Shown: positions 39,994 to 49,639, numbered from the stretch's first letter. The stretch is 64,000 nt of DNA from Sphingobium cyanobacteriorum (GCF_030580935.1 NZ_JAUQOM010000002.1:620001-684000); one strand, 5' to 3'. The notes: a model not told the origin generated them from the sequence alone. Made by a program: numbers and translations.

Positions 39994-41222
39994 AGCCGAT
40001 GGGACCGATCCCGGCCTGGTTCGCGGACGAAGAGGGGATGCTGCTGATCGGCGGCTGCGGCGCGGCCAGCCTGGTGGACGAAGCGGGGGACACGCCGCTG
40101 TTCGTCTATGACATGGCGATCGTGGAGGCGCAGGTCCGCCGCTTCCGCGATGCGATGCCCAGGGCGGTGCATCTCCATTATGCGGTGAAAGCCAATCCCT
40201 ATGCGCCGCTGCTGGCGCGGATGGCGGGTCAGGTCGACGGCTTCGACATTGCTTCGGGTGGCGAGCTCGACATGGCGCTCAAGGCCGGGATGGCGCCGGA
40301 TCGGATCAGTTTCGCCGGGCCGGGCAAGCGCAATGACGAACTGGAAGCGGCGATCTTCGCCGGTGTCACGATCAACCTGGAGTCGGAGGGGGAGGGGCGT
40401 CGCGCGCTCATGGCGGCGCAGAAGGTCGGCAAGCCGCCGCGCGTCGCGGTGCGCGTGAACCCGGATTTCGACCTGAAAGGATCGGGGATGAAGATGGGCG
40501 GCGGCGCCAAGCCCTTCGGTGTCGACGCTGACCGGGCGGCGGCGCTGGCGCGGGCGATGATCGATGCCGGGGCGGACTGGCAGGGCTGGCATATTTTCGC
40601 GGGCAGCCAGAATCTCGATCCGCTGGCGATCATCGCGACGCAGGCGGCGACGATCGCGCTCGCTGGGCGCCTTTCCGACACGGTTGGCTTGGCCCCGCCG
40701 CTGGTCAATCTGGGCGGCGGCTTTGGGCTGGCCTATTTCCCCGGCGACGACCGGCTCGACATACGGCCGATCGGCGTGGCGCTGGACAGCGCGCTGGACA
40801 GTTTGCCCGATATTCTGAAAGGCAGCGCCTTTGCCATCGAACTGGGCCGCTGGCTGGTGGGCGAAGCCGGTGTCTATCTGACCCGCGTGGTCGATGTGAA
40901 GGTCAGCCAGGGCGAAACCTTCATCGTCGTGGATGGCGGGCTGCACCATCAACTGGCCGCCAGCGGCAATTTCGGCACCGTGGTCCGCCGCAACTATCCG
41001 ATCGCCATCGCCAACCGCTTCGGCGCGGCCCCGGCTGCGCAGCCGGTGACGGTCGTGGGATGCCTGTGCACCCCGATCGACCGGCTGGGGGACAAGGTGG
41101 CGCTGCCGCCGGTCAGCGAAGGCGATCTTGTCGCCATCTTCCTGGCGGGGGCCTATGGCGCATCGGCAAGCCCCTCCGCATTTCTGGGGCATCCAAGTCC
41201 TCGTGAACTTTTACTTGGCTGA
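39990..41222 (+). CDS. PLP-dependent decarboxylase, exosortase A system-associated
   Basis: 410 residues. This is an alanine-racemase-fold type III PLP enzyme related to diaminopimelate decarboxylase. The PLP lysine is in HLHYAVKANPYAPLLA, and VNLGGGFGLAYFPGDDRLD holds the phosphate-binding glycines. IELGRWLVGEAGVYLTRVVD and CLCTPIDRLGDKVAL near the C-terminus carry substrate/active-site residues. It is the decarboxylase that accompanies the XrtA ligase. It would act on a D-amino acid or diamine-type precursor; the exact substrate is unknown. ATGA overlap with the ligase. Confidence 0.85.
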   Translation: MKPMGPIPAWFADEEGMLLIGGCGAASLVDEAGDTPLFVYDMAIVEAQVRRFRDAMPRAVHLHYAVKANPYAPLLARMAGQVDGFDIASGGELDMALKAGMAPDRISFAGPGKRNDELEAAIFAGVTINLESEGEGRRALMAAQKVGKPPRVAVRVNPDFDLKGSGMKMGGGAKPFGVDADRAAALARAMIDAGADWQGWHIFAGSQNLDPLAIIATQAATIALAGRLSDTVGLAPPLVNLGGGFGLAYFPGDDRLDIRPIGVALDSALDSLPDILKGSAFAIELGRWLVGEAGVYLTRVVDVKVSQGETFIVVDGGLHHQLAASGNFGTVVRRNYPIAIANRFGAAPAAQPVTVVGCLCTPIDRLGDKVALPPVSEGDLVAIFLAGAYGASASPSAFLGHPSPRELLLG

Positions 41223-41354
41223 ATTGCGCAACACTTAACTCCTAACGGTATCTTTACCCTTTCACGGCAAGAAGAAGCCCAAAGCCATGTGATGGCGGGC
41301 GGCCTTCCCCTTTTCGGCCACCGATCGCGCATGGTCCGACAAAGGGGTTAGGTT

Positions 41355-41999
41355 ATGCGTTTCAACTCGGTTTCCAGGCTTCTGATCGGCGCGTCGCTGC
41401 CTGTGGTCGCGCTGTCGGGCTGCGCGTCCGGCGGGTCCGGGCCACAACTGCCGCCGGCTTCCTTCGTGTCGACCCAGGAAGGGCCGGGCGAGGAATATGT
41501 CATCGGCCCGCTGGACGACCTGACCATCTTCGTGTGGCGCAACGCCGAACTGGGCGCCAAGGTGCAGGTGCGCCCCGATGGGCGCATCACCACCCCGCTG
41601 ATCACCGACATGCCGGCCGTGGGCAAGACGCCCAAGATGCTGGCCGAGGATATCAAGCTGGCGCTGTCGCAATATATCGAAAACCCGCTGGTGTCGGTAA
41701 TCGTCAACAATTTCAACGGCACCTACAGCCAGCAGGTGCGGATTGTCGGCGCCACCGAAAAGCCGGCCTCCATTCCCTATCGCGCCAACATGACCCTGCT
41801 GGACGCGATGATATCGGTCGGCGGCCTGTCCGAATATGCGGCCGGCAATCGCGGCCGGCTGATCCGTTTCGACAAGGCGACCGGCAAGCAGAAGGAATAT
41901 CAGGTCCGCTTGAACGACCTGCTCAAGAAGGGCGATACGCGCGCCAATGTGCTGCTGTCGCCCGGTGACGTCATCATCATCCCAGAAAGCATGTTCTGA
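41355..41999 (+). CDS. Wza-like polysaccharide export lipoprotein
   Basis: 214 residues. A lipoprotein signal peptide ends at LPVVALSGC (Cys24). The mature protein has the polysaccharide-export domain (YVIGPLDDLTIFVWRNAEL and VQVRPDGRITTPLI) and a SLBB-type region, RIVGATEKPASIPYRANMTL. It forms the outer-membrane channel for the exopolysaccharide and opens the main operon; the gap to the next gene is 2 bp. It is much shorter than E. coli Wza because it lacks the later SLBB and C-terminal helical parts. Confidence 0.9.
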   Translation: MRFNSVSRLLIGASLPVVALSGCASGGSGPQLPPASFVSTQEGPGEEYVIGPLDDLTIFVWRNAELGAKVQVRPDGRITTPLITDMPAVGKTPKMLAEDIKLALSQYIENPLVSVIVNNFNGTYSQQVRIVGATEKPASIPYRANMTLLDAMISVGGLSEYAAGNRGRLIRFDKATGKQKEYQVRLNDLLKKGDTRANVLLSPGDVIIIPESMF

Positions 42000-42001
42000 T
42001 C

Positions 42002-43519
42002 ATGGCCGGGCTTTACGACGAACTGCTGCTTGTTCTGCATGGCATCTGGAGCCGCCGCTGGGTGGCGCTTGGCGTCGCCTGGGGCGTGTGCATGCTGGGC
42101 TGGCTGGGCGTGGCGTTCATCCCCAACAGCTATCAGTCCAAGGCGCGGGTCTATGTGAACACCCAGTCGCTGCTGGAGGACAAGGTGGGCATCACCCAGG
42201 TCCAGTCCCAGCAGGATCTGGACCGGGTGCGCAGCACGCTGGCCAGCGCGGAAAATCTGGAGAAGGTGGTGCGCGACACCGACCTGTCCCAGACCGTGTC
42301 CGGCCCGCGCGATATCGCGGCGAAGATCACCAAGCTGCGCGAGAATATCACCGTGATGGCGCAGGCCGATCCCAGCATGATCGACATCAGCGCCATTTCC
42401 GCCGATTCGGGCCTGTCCGACGGCGCCAATGCCCGCATCGCCCAGCAGGTGGTGCAAAAGCTGATCGACATCTTCCAGGAAGAAAATCTGTCGGGCGACC
42501 GCAACCAGACCAAGCAGAGCCTTGCCTTCCTTGACCAGCAGATCGCCGCGCGCGGCAAGCAGCTTGAGGCGGCCGACCAGCGCCGCGTCGCCTTTGCCCA
42601 GCGCTATGTCGGGCTGCTGCCCGGCGCCGGATCGATCAGCCAGCGCATGGATGCGGCGCGCATGGAGATCAACCAGATCGATTCGCAGCTTGTCCAGGCG
42701 CAAAGCGCCCTGAGCGCGATGAACGGCCAACTGGCGGGCACGCCCGCGACATTGCCGGGCGTCAGTGCTTCGGGCGGCGCATCGCCGCTGGCGCAGGCCC
42801 AGTCCAACCTTGCGTCCATGCGGGCGCGCGGCTGGACCAGCAGCCACCCGGACGTGATCGCGGCCCAGCGCGAAGTGGATGCCCTGCGTCGGGCCGGCGG
42901 CGGCAGCGCAGGTGGCGGCAGCACGCCCAACCCCGCCTATCTGTCGATCAAGTCGATGCAGGCCGAACGCGCTGCCTCGGTGCAGGCGCTCAGCACGCGC
43001 AAGGCGCAATTGCAAAGCGACCTCAACACCATGATGGCCAAGCAGGTGGATGAACCTGGCGTCGCATCCGAACAGGAAAAGCTCGACAGCGATTATGCCG
43101 CGCTCAAGACCCAATATGACAAGCTGATGAGCGACCGCGAGGAAATTCGCCTGCGTGGCGAGGTCAAGACCGAAACCGGCTCCGTCCAGTTCCGCGTCAT
43201 CCAGCCGCCCAGCGCCCCCACCGCGCCGTCCGCGCCCAACCGGCCGCTGCTGCTGCTGGGCGTGCTGCTTCTGGGGATTGGCGCGGGGGTCGGCGTCGCC
43301 TTCGCCCTTGGGCAACTCAAGGGAACATTCCCGAACGCCGCCCGGCTGGAAAAAGCGATCGGCCTGCCGGTCGCCGGATCGATCAGCCAGACGGTCAGTG
43401 CGGCACAGGTCGCAATCGAAAAACAACGCATGAAATGGTTCGCCGGTGCGAGCGGGGGGCTGGCGGCTGTCTGCCTGCTGCTGATCGTCGTCGAATTCGT
43501 CCAGCGCGGTATGGCGTGA
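42002..43519 (+). CDS. Polysaccharide chain-length/co-polymerase protein (XrtA type)
   Basis: 505 residues. An N-terminal transmembrane helix (VALGVAWGVCMLGWLGVAFI) precedes the Wzz domain (SYQSKARVYVNTQSLL), a long periplasmic coiled coil (about 170-400) and a second membrane helix near RPLLLLGVLLLGIGAGVGVA. A third hydrophobic stretch near the end (LAAVCLLLIVVEFV) is unusual. There is no kinase domain; the tyrosine kinase is a separate protein encoded next. It regulates chain length and export across the inner membrane. Confidence 0.88.
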   Translation: MAGLYDELLLVLHGIWSRRWVALGVAWGVCMLGWLGVAFIPNSYQSKARVYVNTQSLLEDKVGITQVQSQQDLDRVRSTLASAENLEKVVRDTDLSQTVSGPRDIAAKITKLRENITVMAQADPSMIDISAISADSGLSDGANARIAQQVVQKLIDIFQEENLSGDRNQTKQSLAFLDQQIAARGKQLEAADQRRVAFAQRYVGLLPGAGSISQRMDAARMEINQIDSQLVQAQSALSAMNGQLAGTPATLPGVSASGGASPLAQAQSNLASMRARGWTSSHPDVIAAQREVDALRRAGGGSAGGGSTPNPAYLSIKSMQAERAASVQALSTRKAQLQSDLNTMMAKQVDEPGVASEQEKLDSDYAALKTQYDKLMSDREEIRLRGEVKTETGSVQFRVIQPPSAPTAPSAPNRPLLLLGVLLLGIGAGVGVAFALGQLKGTFPNAARLEKAIGLPVAGSISQTVSAAQVAIEKQRMKWFAGASGGLAAVCLLLIVVEFVQRGMA

Positions 43520-43533
43520 AGGAGCCAGGCAAG

Positions 43534-44472
43534 ATGAACCAGCACACGCCCATCAAGGGTCGGGGGTCGCTGATCGAGCGGGCGACCGAAATCTATGATT
43601 TCAACGCCGCGCTGCGCGGCCGGGCCGCGCCCGCGGTCGATCTGCCCGCCGATCTGCCGCCCGCGCCCGCCATGTCAGTGGACACGGCATATCAGGCGCC
43701 GGTCGCGCCGGTCGCACCGCCTGCCTGTCGCGCGCCGGCCTGGACCGGGCCGGTGCAGCCGATCGACCGGATCGCGCTGGCGGAAGGCGGCTTCATCCGC
43801 CCCGATGGCCCGGTAACGGCGATCAGCGAGGAATTTCGCCTGCTCAAGCGCGACTTGCTCGCCCAGTTGCGCGATGATGCGCGCGGCAACCGCATCCTCG
43901 TCTGCTCCGCCCATAGCGGGGAGGGCAAGAGCTTCTGCGCGATCAATCTGGCGCTCAGCCTGGCGGCGGAAAAGGATCGCGAGATATTGCTGGTGGACGC
44001 CGATTTCGGCAAGCCCGGCATTCCCGCCAGGCTGGGGCTGGAGGCCGGACCTGGCCTGATGGATGCGCTCACCGATCCGATGATCGCGATCGAGGATTGC
44101 GTGATCCGCACCGACATCGCTTCTCTGTCCGTCCTGCCCGCCGGGCAGCGCAGCAACAACGACACCGAATATCTCGCTTCGGCGCGCACCGAAATTTTGC
44201 TTAAGCGACTGACCGAAGGGCGACCGGAGCGGATCATCATCTTCGATTCGCCACCTCTGCTCGCGGCTTCGCCTGCCGCCGTGCTCGCCAGCCATGCCGC
44301 CATCGCGCTGCTGGTGGTGCGCGCCGATACGACGCCCGAAAGCGCGCTGCGCGATGCTGTCGGCATGTTGAAGGGCGGGGCGAAGGTCCAGCTTCTGCTC
44401 AATGCCGTTCGCTTCCAGGGGAGCGGCCGTCACTTTGGCAGCTATTATTCCAAGGGGGATGCCCAGTCATGA
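43534..44472 (+). CDS. XrtA-associated tyrosine autokinase (CpsD/CapB-like)
   Basis: 312 residues from ATG 43534 with AAGGAG upstream. After a Pro-rich N-terminal 100 residues comes the BY-kinase core: Walker A CSAHSGEGKSFCAINLALSL, Walker A' ILLVDADFGKPGIP, and FDSPPLL for Walker B. The C-terminus ends SYYSKGDAQS, a weak tyrosine cluster (YY). The kinase partners with the chain-length protein to control polymerisation and export. It overlaps the next gene by 4 bp. Confidence 0.88.
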   Translation: MNQHTPIKGRGSLIERATEIYDFNAALRGRAAPAVDLPADLPPAPAMSVDTAYQAPVAPVAPPACRAPAWTGPVQPIDRIALAEGGFIRPDGPVTAISEEFRLLKRDLLAQLRDDARGNRILVCSAHSGEGKSFCAINLALSLAAEKDREILLVDADFGKPGIPARLGLEAGPGLMDALTDPMIAIEDCVIRTDIASLSVLPAGQRSNNDTEYLASARTEILLKRLTEGRPERIIIFDSPPLLAASPAAVLASHAAIALLVVRADTTPESALRDAVGMLKGGAKVQLLLNAVRFQGSGRHFGSYYSKGDAQS

Positions 44473-46064
44473 CCGTCCGGCACCGGATCGCGGGCGTTTC
44501 GCTCGCCGCGCTGGCCGCTGTTACGCCAGCCTTTGCGCAATCCAGCCCGGAAAAGCGCACGCTGATCATCCCCTATGTCGGGGTGGATCAGGTCGTGACC
44601 GGGCCGCTCAAGGGTGGCGGCGACGTGCTGACCTACACCAATGTCACCGCCGGGGTCACGGCCGAGGTGCAGACGCGCCGTGTCGAGGCGGCGGTCGACC
44701 TGCAATATAATCACAGCTTCGGCTGGGGACGGGCAACCGACCAGGATGTGCTGAGCGGCATCGCCCATGCCAATGTCAATGTCGCGCGTGGCCTGTCGTT
44801 GCAGAGCGGCGCGCTGGCCAGTCGCGTCCGTACAGACGGGCTGGCGGGTGCGACGACCCAACGCGACACCTATACCAGTCAGGTCTGGTCGGCCTATGCC
44901 GGGCCGTCCTACACGACGCAACTGGGCGACTTCAACGTCAATGCCTCCTATCGCCTGGGCTATGCGCGGGTCGATGACAGCACCAGCCAGAATGATATCA
45001 ATGGCGGTTCGATCGGCGCTTTCGCCGACAGTTGGACCCACAGCCTCATTGGATCGGTAGGGTTTCAGCCCGATACGGTGCTGCCCGCGATCGGCCTGAC
45101 CGCCAGTGCTGGCTATGACCGTGAGGATGCGAGCCAGCTCGACCAGCGGTTCGAGGACGCCTGGGGCCGGGTCGACGCGACGCTGCCGGTGTCGCGCACG
45201 CTCGCGCTGGTCGGCGGGGTCGGTTATGAAGATATCAGGATCAGCCAGCGATCGCCGCAACTGGGTACGGATGGCCTGCCGCTGATCCGCAACGGCCGCT
45301 ATGTCACCGACAAAAGCGCGCCGCGCGCGCTCATCTATAATTTCGACGACATTATCTGGGATGCGGGCGTGCTGTGGCGGCCCAGCCATCGCACCACGTT
45401 GCAGGCCCGCGTGGGCGAACGCTATGGCGGCATGACCTATCAGGGCAGCTTCCTGTGGCAGGGCCGCGACAGCAGCGTCGCCATCATCGTGTTCGACGGC
45501 ATCGACAGCTTCGGCCGGATGATCACCGCCGATGTCGCCGCGCTGTCGGGCAGCAGCTTCGATGTCGCGCGCAATCCCTTCACCGGCGACATTACCGGCT
45601 GCGCCTTCTCCACCACCGGCGGGGGGCAGTGTTTCAACGATGCCTTGTCGGGCATCACCGACGCCAATTTCCGCTATCGCGGCGTGTCGGCGCAATATGC
45701 GCTGCGGCGTGGTCCCTGGGGCTTTGGCCTGGGCGCCGGCTATTCGCAGCGCAAGTTCATCACGCCGCAGGGCCAGACCGTGCTGATCCGCGGATCGCAG
45801 GATGAAAACTGGTACGGTAACGGGTCGGCGACCTATATGTTCAACGATCGCGACAGCATCGACCTGGTCACTTACCTCAATTATTATAATGCCAGCGGGG
45901 GGCGTCCCGATGTCCTCAACTATGGCGCATTCAGCAGCTATTACAAAAGCTTGACCCGTCGCCTGTCCGGGTCCGTCTCGCTGGGCGTGGACGGGGTACA
46001 GGCGGATGACATTGATACGATCATCAGCGGCATGGGCCAGGTCGGCCTGCGCTACAGCTTCTGA
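44469..46064 (+). CDS. PEP-CTERM/XrtA-associated outer-membrane beta-barrel protein
   Basis: 531 residues with signal peptide ending in VTPAFAQ. The mature protein is beta-rich, with alternating hydrophobic strands, DRDSIDLVTYLNYYNASGG-type turns and a terminal aromatic strand GQVGLRYSF suited to outer-membrane insertion. It matches the TIGR03016-type protein family that accompanies XrtA loci. It probably provides an outer-membrane component for polysaccharide export or surface attachment. Overlaps the kinase gene by 4 bp. Confidence 0.82.
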   Translation: MTVRHRIAGVSLAALAAVTPAFAQSSPEKRTLIIPYVGVDQVVTGPLKGGGDVLTYTNVTAGVTAEVQTRRVEAAVDLQYNHSFGWGRATDQDVLSGIAHANVNVARGLSLQSGALASRVRTDGLAGATTQRDTYTSQVWSAYAGPSYTTQLGDFNVNASYRLGYARVDDSTSQNDINGGSIGAFADSWTHSLIGSVGFQPDTVLPAIGLTASAGYDREDASQLDQRFEDAWGRVDATLPVSRTLALVGGVGYEDIRISQRSPQLGTDGLPLIRNGRYVTDKSAPRALIYNFDDIIWDAGVLWRPSHRTTLQARVGERYGGMTYQGSFLWQGRDSSVAIIVFDGIDSFGRMITADVAALSGSSFDVARNPFTGDITGCAFSTTGGGQCFNDALSGITDANFRYRGVSAQYALRRGPWGFGLGAGYSQRKFITPQGQTVLIRGSQDENWYGNGSATYMFNDRDSIDLVTYLNYYNASGGRPDVLNYGAFSSYYKSLTRRLSGSVSLGVDGVQADDIDTIISGMGQVGLRYSF

Positions 46065-46087
46065 ACGGTCGGCTTGGAGACGAAGAA

Positions 46088-47710
46088 ATGTACGATCAAT
46101 TCTACGGTTTGCAGGGCCGCCCGTTCCAGTTGACGCCCGACCCGCATTATTATTTCGAAAGCGCGACGCACCGCAAGGCGCTGTCCTATCTGGGTTATGG
46201 GTTGGCGCAGGGTGAAGGCTTCATCGTCATCACCGGCGACATTGGCGCGGGCAAGACCACGCTGGTCGGCCATCTGATGCAGACGATCGATCCCGCGCGG
46301 CTCACGGCGGTCAAGATCGTGTCGACCCAGGTGGAGGGCGATGACATGCTGCGCCTCGCAGCCCAGAGCTTCGGCCTCTCCACCGATGGCCAGACCAAGG
46401 CGGCGAGCCTCCACCAGATCGAGGGCTTCCTGCATGCGCAGGCCCGCGCCGGCCGCCGTACCCTGCTGATCGTGGACGAGGCGCAGAACCTGCCTGTTTC
46501 CGCGATCGAGGAATTGCGGATGCTGTCCAATTTCCAGTTGGGCGGGCAATCGCTGTTGCAGATTTTCCTGCTGGGCCAGCCTGAATTTCGCGATCTTGTG
46601 AAGTCGCCCGAACTGGAACAGTTGCGCCAGCGCGTTATCGCTACCCATCACTTGGAACCGATGATGGCGAATGAGGTCGAACCTTATATCTTGCATCGCC
46701 TGGGCATTGCCGGCTGGAACGGCAACCCCGCCTTCACGCCCGCCGCCTTCGCCGCGCTCTATGCCGCGACCGGCGGTGTGCCGCGCCGGCTCAATGCACT
46801 GACCAGCCGCGTGCTGCTGCTCGGCGCGATCGAGCAACTGCACCTGATTGACGAGGATGTCGTCGGCGCGGTGGTAGCCGACATGGGACTGGACAATGAT
46901 AGCGCGCCGGAGCCGGTCGCGCCGTCCGCACTGGACATGGCGGAGGATGCGGTGATGGAGCCGGTCGTCGCGGAACGGGAAGAGGCGGAACGGGAAGAGG
47001 AAGAGGTGATCGAACCCGAAGCCGTCTGGTCCGAACCCCCGGTGGACGACGGGATTGAACCGCAGCCCGAAACCGCCACGGAACCCGAACCCGAACCCGA
47101 ACCCGTCGCGCCCGCGCCCTTCCTGCGCCCCGTATTTACCGTATATGAAACGGCGGCGGCCAAGGTCGAGGAATATGATGACGGTCAGGACGAGGCGGCC
47201 GAGATCCTCGACCTGCATGCGGGCGAGGAGGAGCCGGCCGCGCCCTTCGTGCCGCCGGTGGCCAGCATCGCCGCCGGGCCTTTTGTCCGGCCGGTAACGG
47301 ACAATGATCCCGCGCCCCTCGCGCCGCTGGCGCAGGAGGTTGAAGAAGCCGCGCCGGTCGCCATCGAGGAAGAGGCGGATGCGCCGGTGCAAGCCGTTGC
47401 AGATGTTCCACTCGTTGACACTTTTGCGATCGAGGCGCTGCGTTCCGACATGCTGGCCGAGATCGAGGCGCTGCGTGCGGAGATCGCGTCGCTGCGCGCA
47501 ATGCAGGCGCATGCGCCCTTCGCCCAGCCGACCCAGCCCGAAATCGATCCTGAAGCGCTCAAGGGTTGCTTCACCCTGATCGAGGAACGGCTGTCGTCGC
47601 TGGAGTTCCGGGCCGAGGAACAGGATACGGCGCTGCGCCGGGTGCTGACCTTGCTGGTCGACTGGGTCGAGCGGGAAGAGCAGCTTGCCGACACGCAGGC
47701 TGTCGCCTGA
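46088..47710 (+). CDS. XrtA-associated AAA ATPase (ExeA/GspA-like) with long acidic extension
   Basis: 540 residues. The first 270 residues are the AAA domain with Walker A ITGDIGAGKTTLVGHL, Walker B TLLIVDEAQNLPVSAIEEL and an arginine-finger segment LFLLGQPEFRDL-like. The remaining half is an Ala/Glu/Pro-rich extension, with an EPEPEPEP stretch near residue 340 and a C-terminal coiled coil (EALRAEIASLRAMQAHAPFA). Homologues associated with XrtA usually have a shorter C-terminal part. It may couple export to the cell wall, since ExeA binds peptidoglycan, but no peptidoglycan-binding domain is seen here. Confidence 0.82.
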   Translation: MYDQFYGLQGRPFQLTPDPHYYFESATHRKALSYLGYGLAQGEGFIVITGDIGAGKTTLVGHLMQTIDPARLTAVKIVSTQVEGDDMLRLAAQSFGLSTDGQTKAASLHQIEGFLHAQARAGRRTLLIVDEAQNLPVSAIEELRMLSNFQLGGQSLLQIFLLGQPEFRDLVKSPELEQLRQRVIATHHLEPMMANEVEPYILHRLGIAGWNGNPAFTPAAFAALYAATGGVPRRLNALTSRVLLLGAIEQLHLIDEDVVGAVVADMGLDNDSAPEPVAPSALDMAEDAVMEPVVAEREEAEREEEEVIEPEAVWSEPPVDDGIEPQPETATEPEPEPEPVAPAPFLRPVFTVYETAAAKVEEYDDGQDEAAEILDLHAGEEEPAAPFVPPVASIAAGPFVRPVTDNDPAPLAPLAQEVEEAAPVAIEEEADAPVQAVADVPLVDTFAIEALRSDMLAEIEALRAEIASLRAMQAHAPFAQPTQPEIDPEALKGCFTLIEERLSSLEFRAEEQDTALRRVLTLLVDWVEREEQLADTQAVA

Positions 47711-47723
47711 CGTCAGGACAGGC

Positions 47724-48572
47724 ATGATGCAGAACGCGCTGTCGGTCGATGTGGAGGACTGGTTTCAGGTCGGTGCGTTCGAACGCACGATCCGCCGCGC
47801 CGACTGGGACAGCCTGCCCCATCGGGTCGAGGGCAATACGCACGCGGTTCTGGACCTGTTCGACGCCGCCGGGGTGAAGGCGACCTTCTTCACCCTGGGC
47901 TGGGTCGCGCAGCGCTATCCCGCGCTGATGCGCCGCATCGCCGACGCCGGGCATGAGGTGGCGAGCCATGGCTATGACCATGCCCGCGTCTTTACCTTCA
48001 CGCCGGAGCAGTTTCGCGCCGACCTGCGCAAGGCGCGCGCGATCCTGGAGGATGCCGGTGGGCAGGCGGTGACAGGCTATCGTGCGCCCAGCTTCTCGAT
48101 CGATCCGCGCACCCCCTGGGCGCATATGATCCTGGCGGAGGAGGGCTATCGCTATTCCTCCAGTGTCGCGCCGATCCGGCACGACCATTATGGCTGGCCG
48201 GATTCGCCGCGTTTCGCCTGGAAGCCGGTTCAGGATTCTCCGCTCGTCGAACTGCCGGTGACGACCGCCAAATGGGGCAAGCGTATATTGGCGGCCGGGG
48301 GCGGCGGCTTTTTCCGCCTGCTGCCCTATGGCTTTTCGCGCTGGGCGATCCGGCAGGTGAATGAACAGGCCGGACGGCCCGCGATCATCTATTTTCATCC
48401 GTGGGAAATCGACCCGGACCAGCCGCGCGTTGCCGATGCACCGCTGCGTTCGAAGCTGCGTCATTACAGCAACCTGTCGGTGATGGCGGACAAGCTGCGT
48501 CGCCTGACCCGTGACTTCACCTGGACCCGCGTGGACGCGCTGGCGGATGCGGAGGCGGCGCGCGCGTCATGA
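47724..48572 (+). CDS. Polysaccharide deacetylase, XrtA-associated (NodB family)
   Basis: 282 residues from ATG 47724 (47727 is an alternative). NodB-fold motifs are SVDVEDWFQVGAF (the metal Asp), ASHGYDHARV (the His pair) and RAPSFSIDPRTPW. A C-terminal segment with PAIIYFHPWEIDPDQPR is the DUF3473 type found in XrtA-linked deacetylases. It removes acetyl groups from the nascent polysaccharide. It has no signal peptide, so it acts in the cytoplasm or on a lipid-linked intermediate. Four-base overlap with the next gene. Confidence 0.88.
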   Translation: MMQNALSVDVEDWFQVGAFERTIRRADWDSLPHRVEGNTHAVLDLFDAAGVKATFFTLGWVAQRYPALMRRIADAGHEVASHGYDHARVFTFTPEQFRADLRKARAILEDAGGQAVTGYRAPSFSIDPRTPWAHMILAEEGYRYSSSVAPIRHDHYGWPDSPRFAWKPVQDSPLVELPVTTAKWGKRILAAGGGGFFRLLPYGFSRWAIRQVNEQAGRPAIIYFHPWEIDPDQPRVADAPLRSKLRHYSNLSVMADKLRRLTRDFTWTRVDALADAEAARAS

Positions 48573-49639
48573 TCGCCGGCAATGGCGCCGATCTGGCGGT
48601 CATCCAGCTCGATATCGATGATCCGGCGCAGGGGCAGGCCGCGGATGCTTTCGTCATGGCACAGGCGGACGGGACGCCCTTTCACCGCACGGCCTGGCTG
48701 CGGGCGATCACGCAGGCGACCGGGCATCGCGCCCTGATCCTGGCGGCGGTCGCGCCATCGGGCCATATCAGTGGCCTGTTGCCGCTCCACCATGTCAGGA
48801 GCCGGTTGTTCGGCAAGGCGCTGGTATCGACCGCCTTCGCGGTCGACGGCGGTATATTGGCGCAGGATCAGCGAACCGTTGCAGCGCTGGCCGCGGCGGC
48901 CGAGCAACTGGCGCGGACGATTGGCCCTGTGCCGATCGAATTGCGTGGCGGCCTGGCGCCCGGTGACGGCTGGGAGCGACGCGAGGGCGAGCATGTCGGC
49001 TTTGTCCGTCCGATCGCCGATTGTGACGAAGCGGAACTGCTGGCCATCCCGCGCAAGCATCGCGCCGAACTGCGCAAGGCGCTCGCCAATCCGGCGCTGA
49101 TGGTGGAAACGGGGCGCAGCGAACGGCTGATCCGTGACCATTACCACGTCTATGCGCAGAGCGTCCGCAACCTGGGCACGCCGGTATTCCCGGCCGCGCT
49201 GTTCCGCGCGGTGCTGCACCATTTTGGCGAGGATGCCGATATCATGGTGGTGCGGGACGCAGATCGGCCGGTGTCGGCCGTGCTGACGCTCTACCATGCC
49301 GGTCGCATCATGCCCTATTGGGGCGGCGGCGTGACCGATGCGCGCCGGCTGCGTTCCAATGAACTGATGTATTACCGCCTGATGGGCCATGGTCGGGCGC
49401 GTGGCATGACCTTGTTCGATTTCGGCCGGTCGAAGGCCGGCAGCGGACAGGCCGCATGGAAGAAGAGCTTCGGCTTCGCTCCGCGCACCCTGGTCTATCA
49501 TGGCTGGTCGGTGGACGGGGCGCAGCGTGATATCAGTCCGGCCAACGCCAAATATCAGCGCCGGATCGAATTGTGGAAGAAATTGCCATTGCCCCTCGCC
49601 AATCTGCTGGGACCGATGATTTCGCGCGGCCTTGGTTGA
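48569..49639 (+). CDS. FemAB-family protein, XrtA-associated (copy 1)
   Basis: 356 residues with two acyltransferase-like lobes. The signature RKHRAELRKALANPALMVET, then RNLGTPVFPAALFRAVLHHF, and FDFGRSKAGSGQAAWKKSFG near residue 290 mark the XrtA-associated FemAB branch (TIGR03019). Classical Fem proteins add amino acids to a lipid-linked wall precursor using aminoacyl-tRNA; here the acceptor is probably a polysaccharide or protein in the export pathway. It overlaps the deacetylase gene by 4 bp and is closely similar to the next gene. Confidence 0.85.
   Translation: MIAGNGADLAVIQLDIDDPAQGQAADAFVMAQADGTPFHRTAWLRAITQATGHRALILAAVAPSGHISGLLPLHHVRSRLFGKALVSTAFAVDGGILAQDQRTVAALAAAAEQLARTIGPVPIELRGGLAPGDGWERREGEHVGFVRPIADCDEAELLAIPRKHRAELRKALANPALMVETGRSERLIRDHYHVYAQSVRNLGTPVFPAALFRAVLHHFGEDADIMVVRDADRPVSAVLTLYHAGRIMPYWGGGVTDARRLRSNELMYYRLMGHGRARGMTLFDFGRSKAGSGQAAWKKSFGFAPRTLVYHGWSVDGAQRDISPANAKYQRRIELWKKLPLPLANLLGPMISRGLG

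Noticed and set aside
47085-47105. GAACCC-type repeat as a possible microsatellite
   Set aside because: It encodes the EPEPEPEP run of the ATPase and is short. It is noted only as a coding low-complexity stretch.
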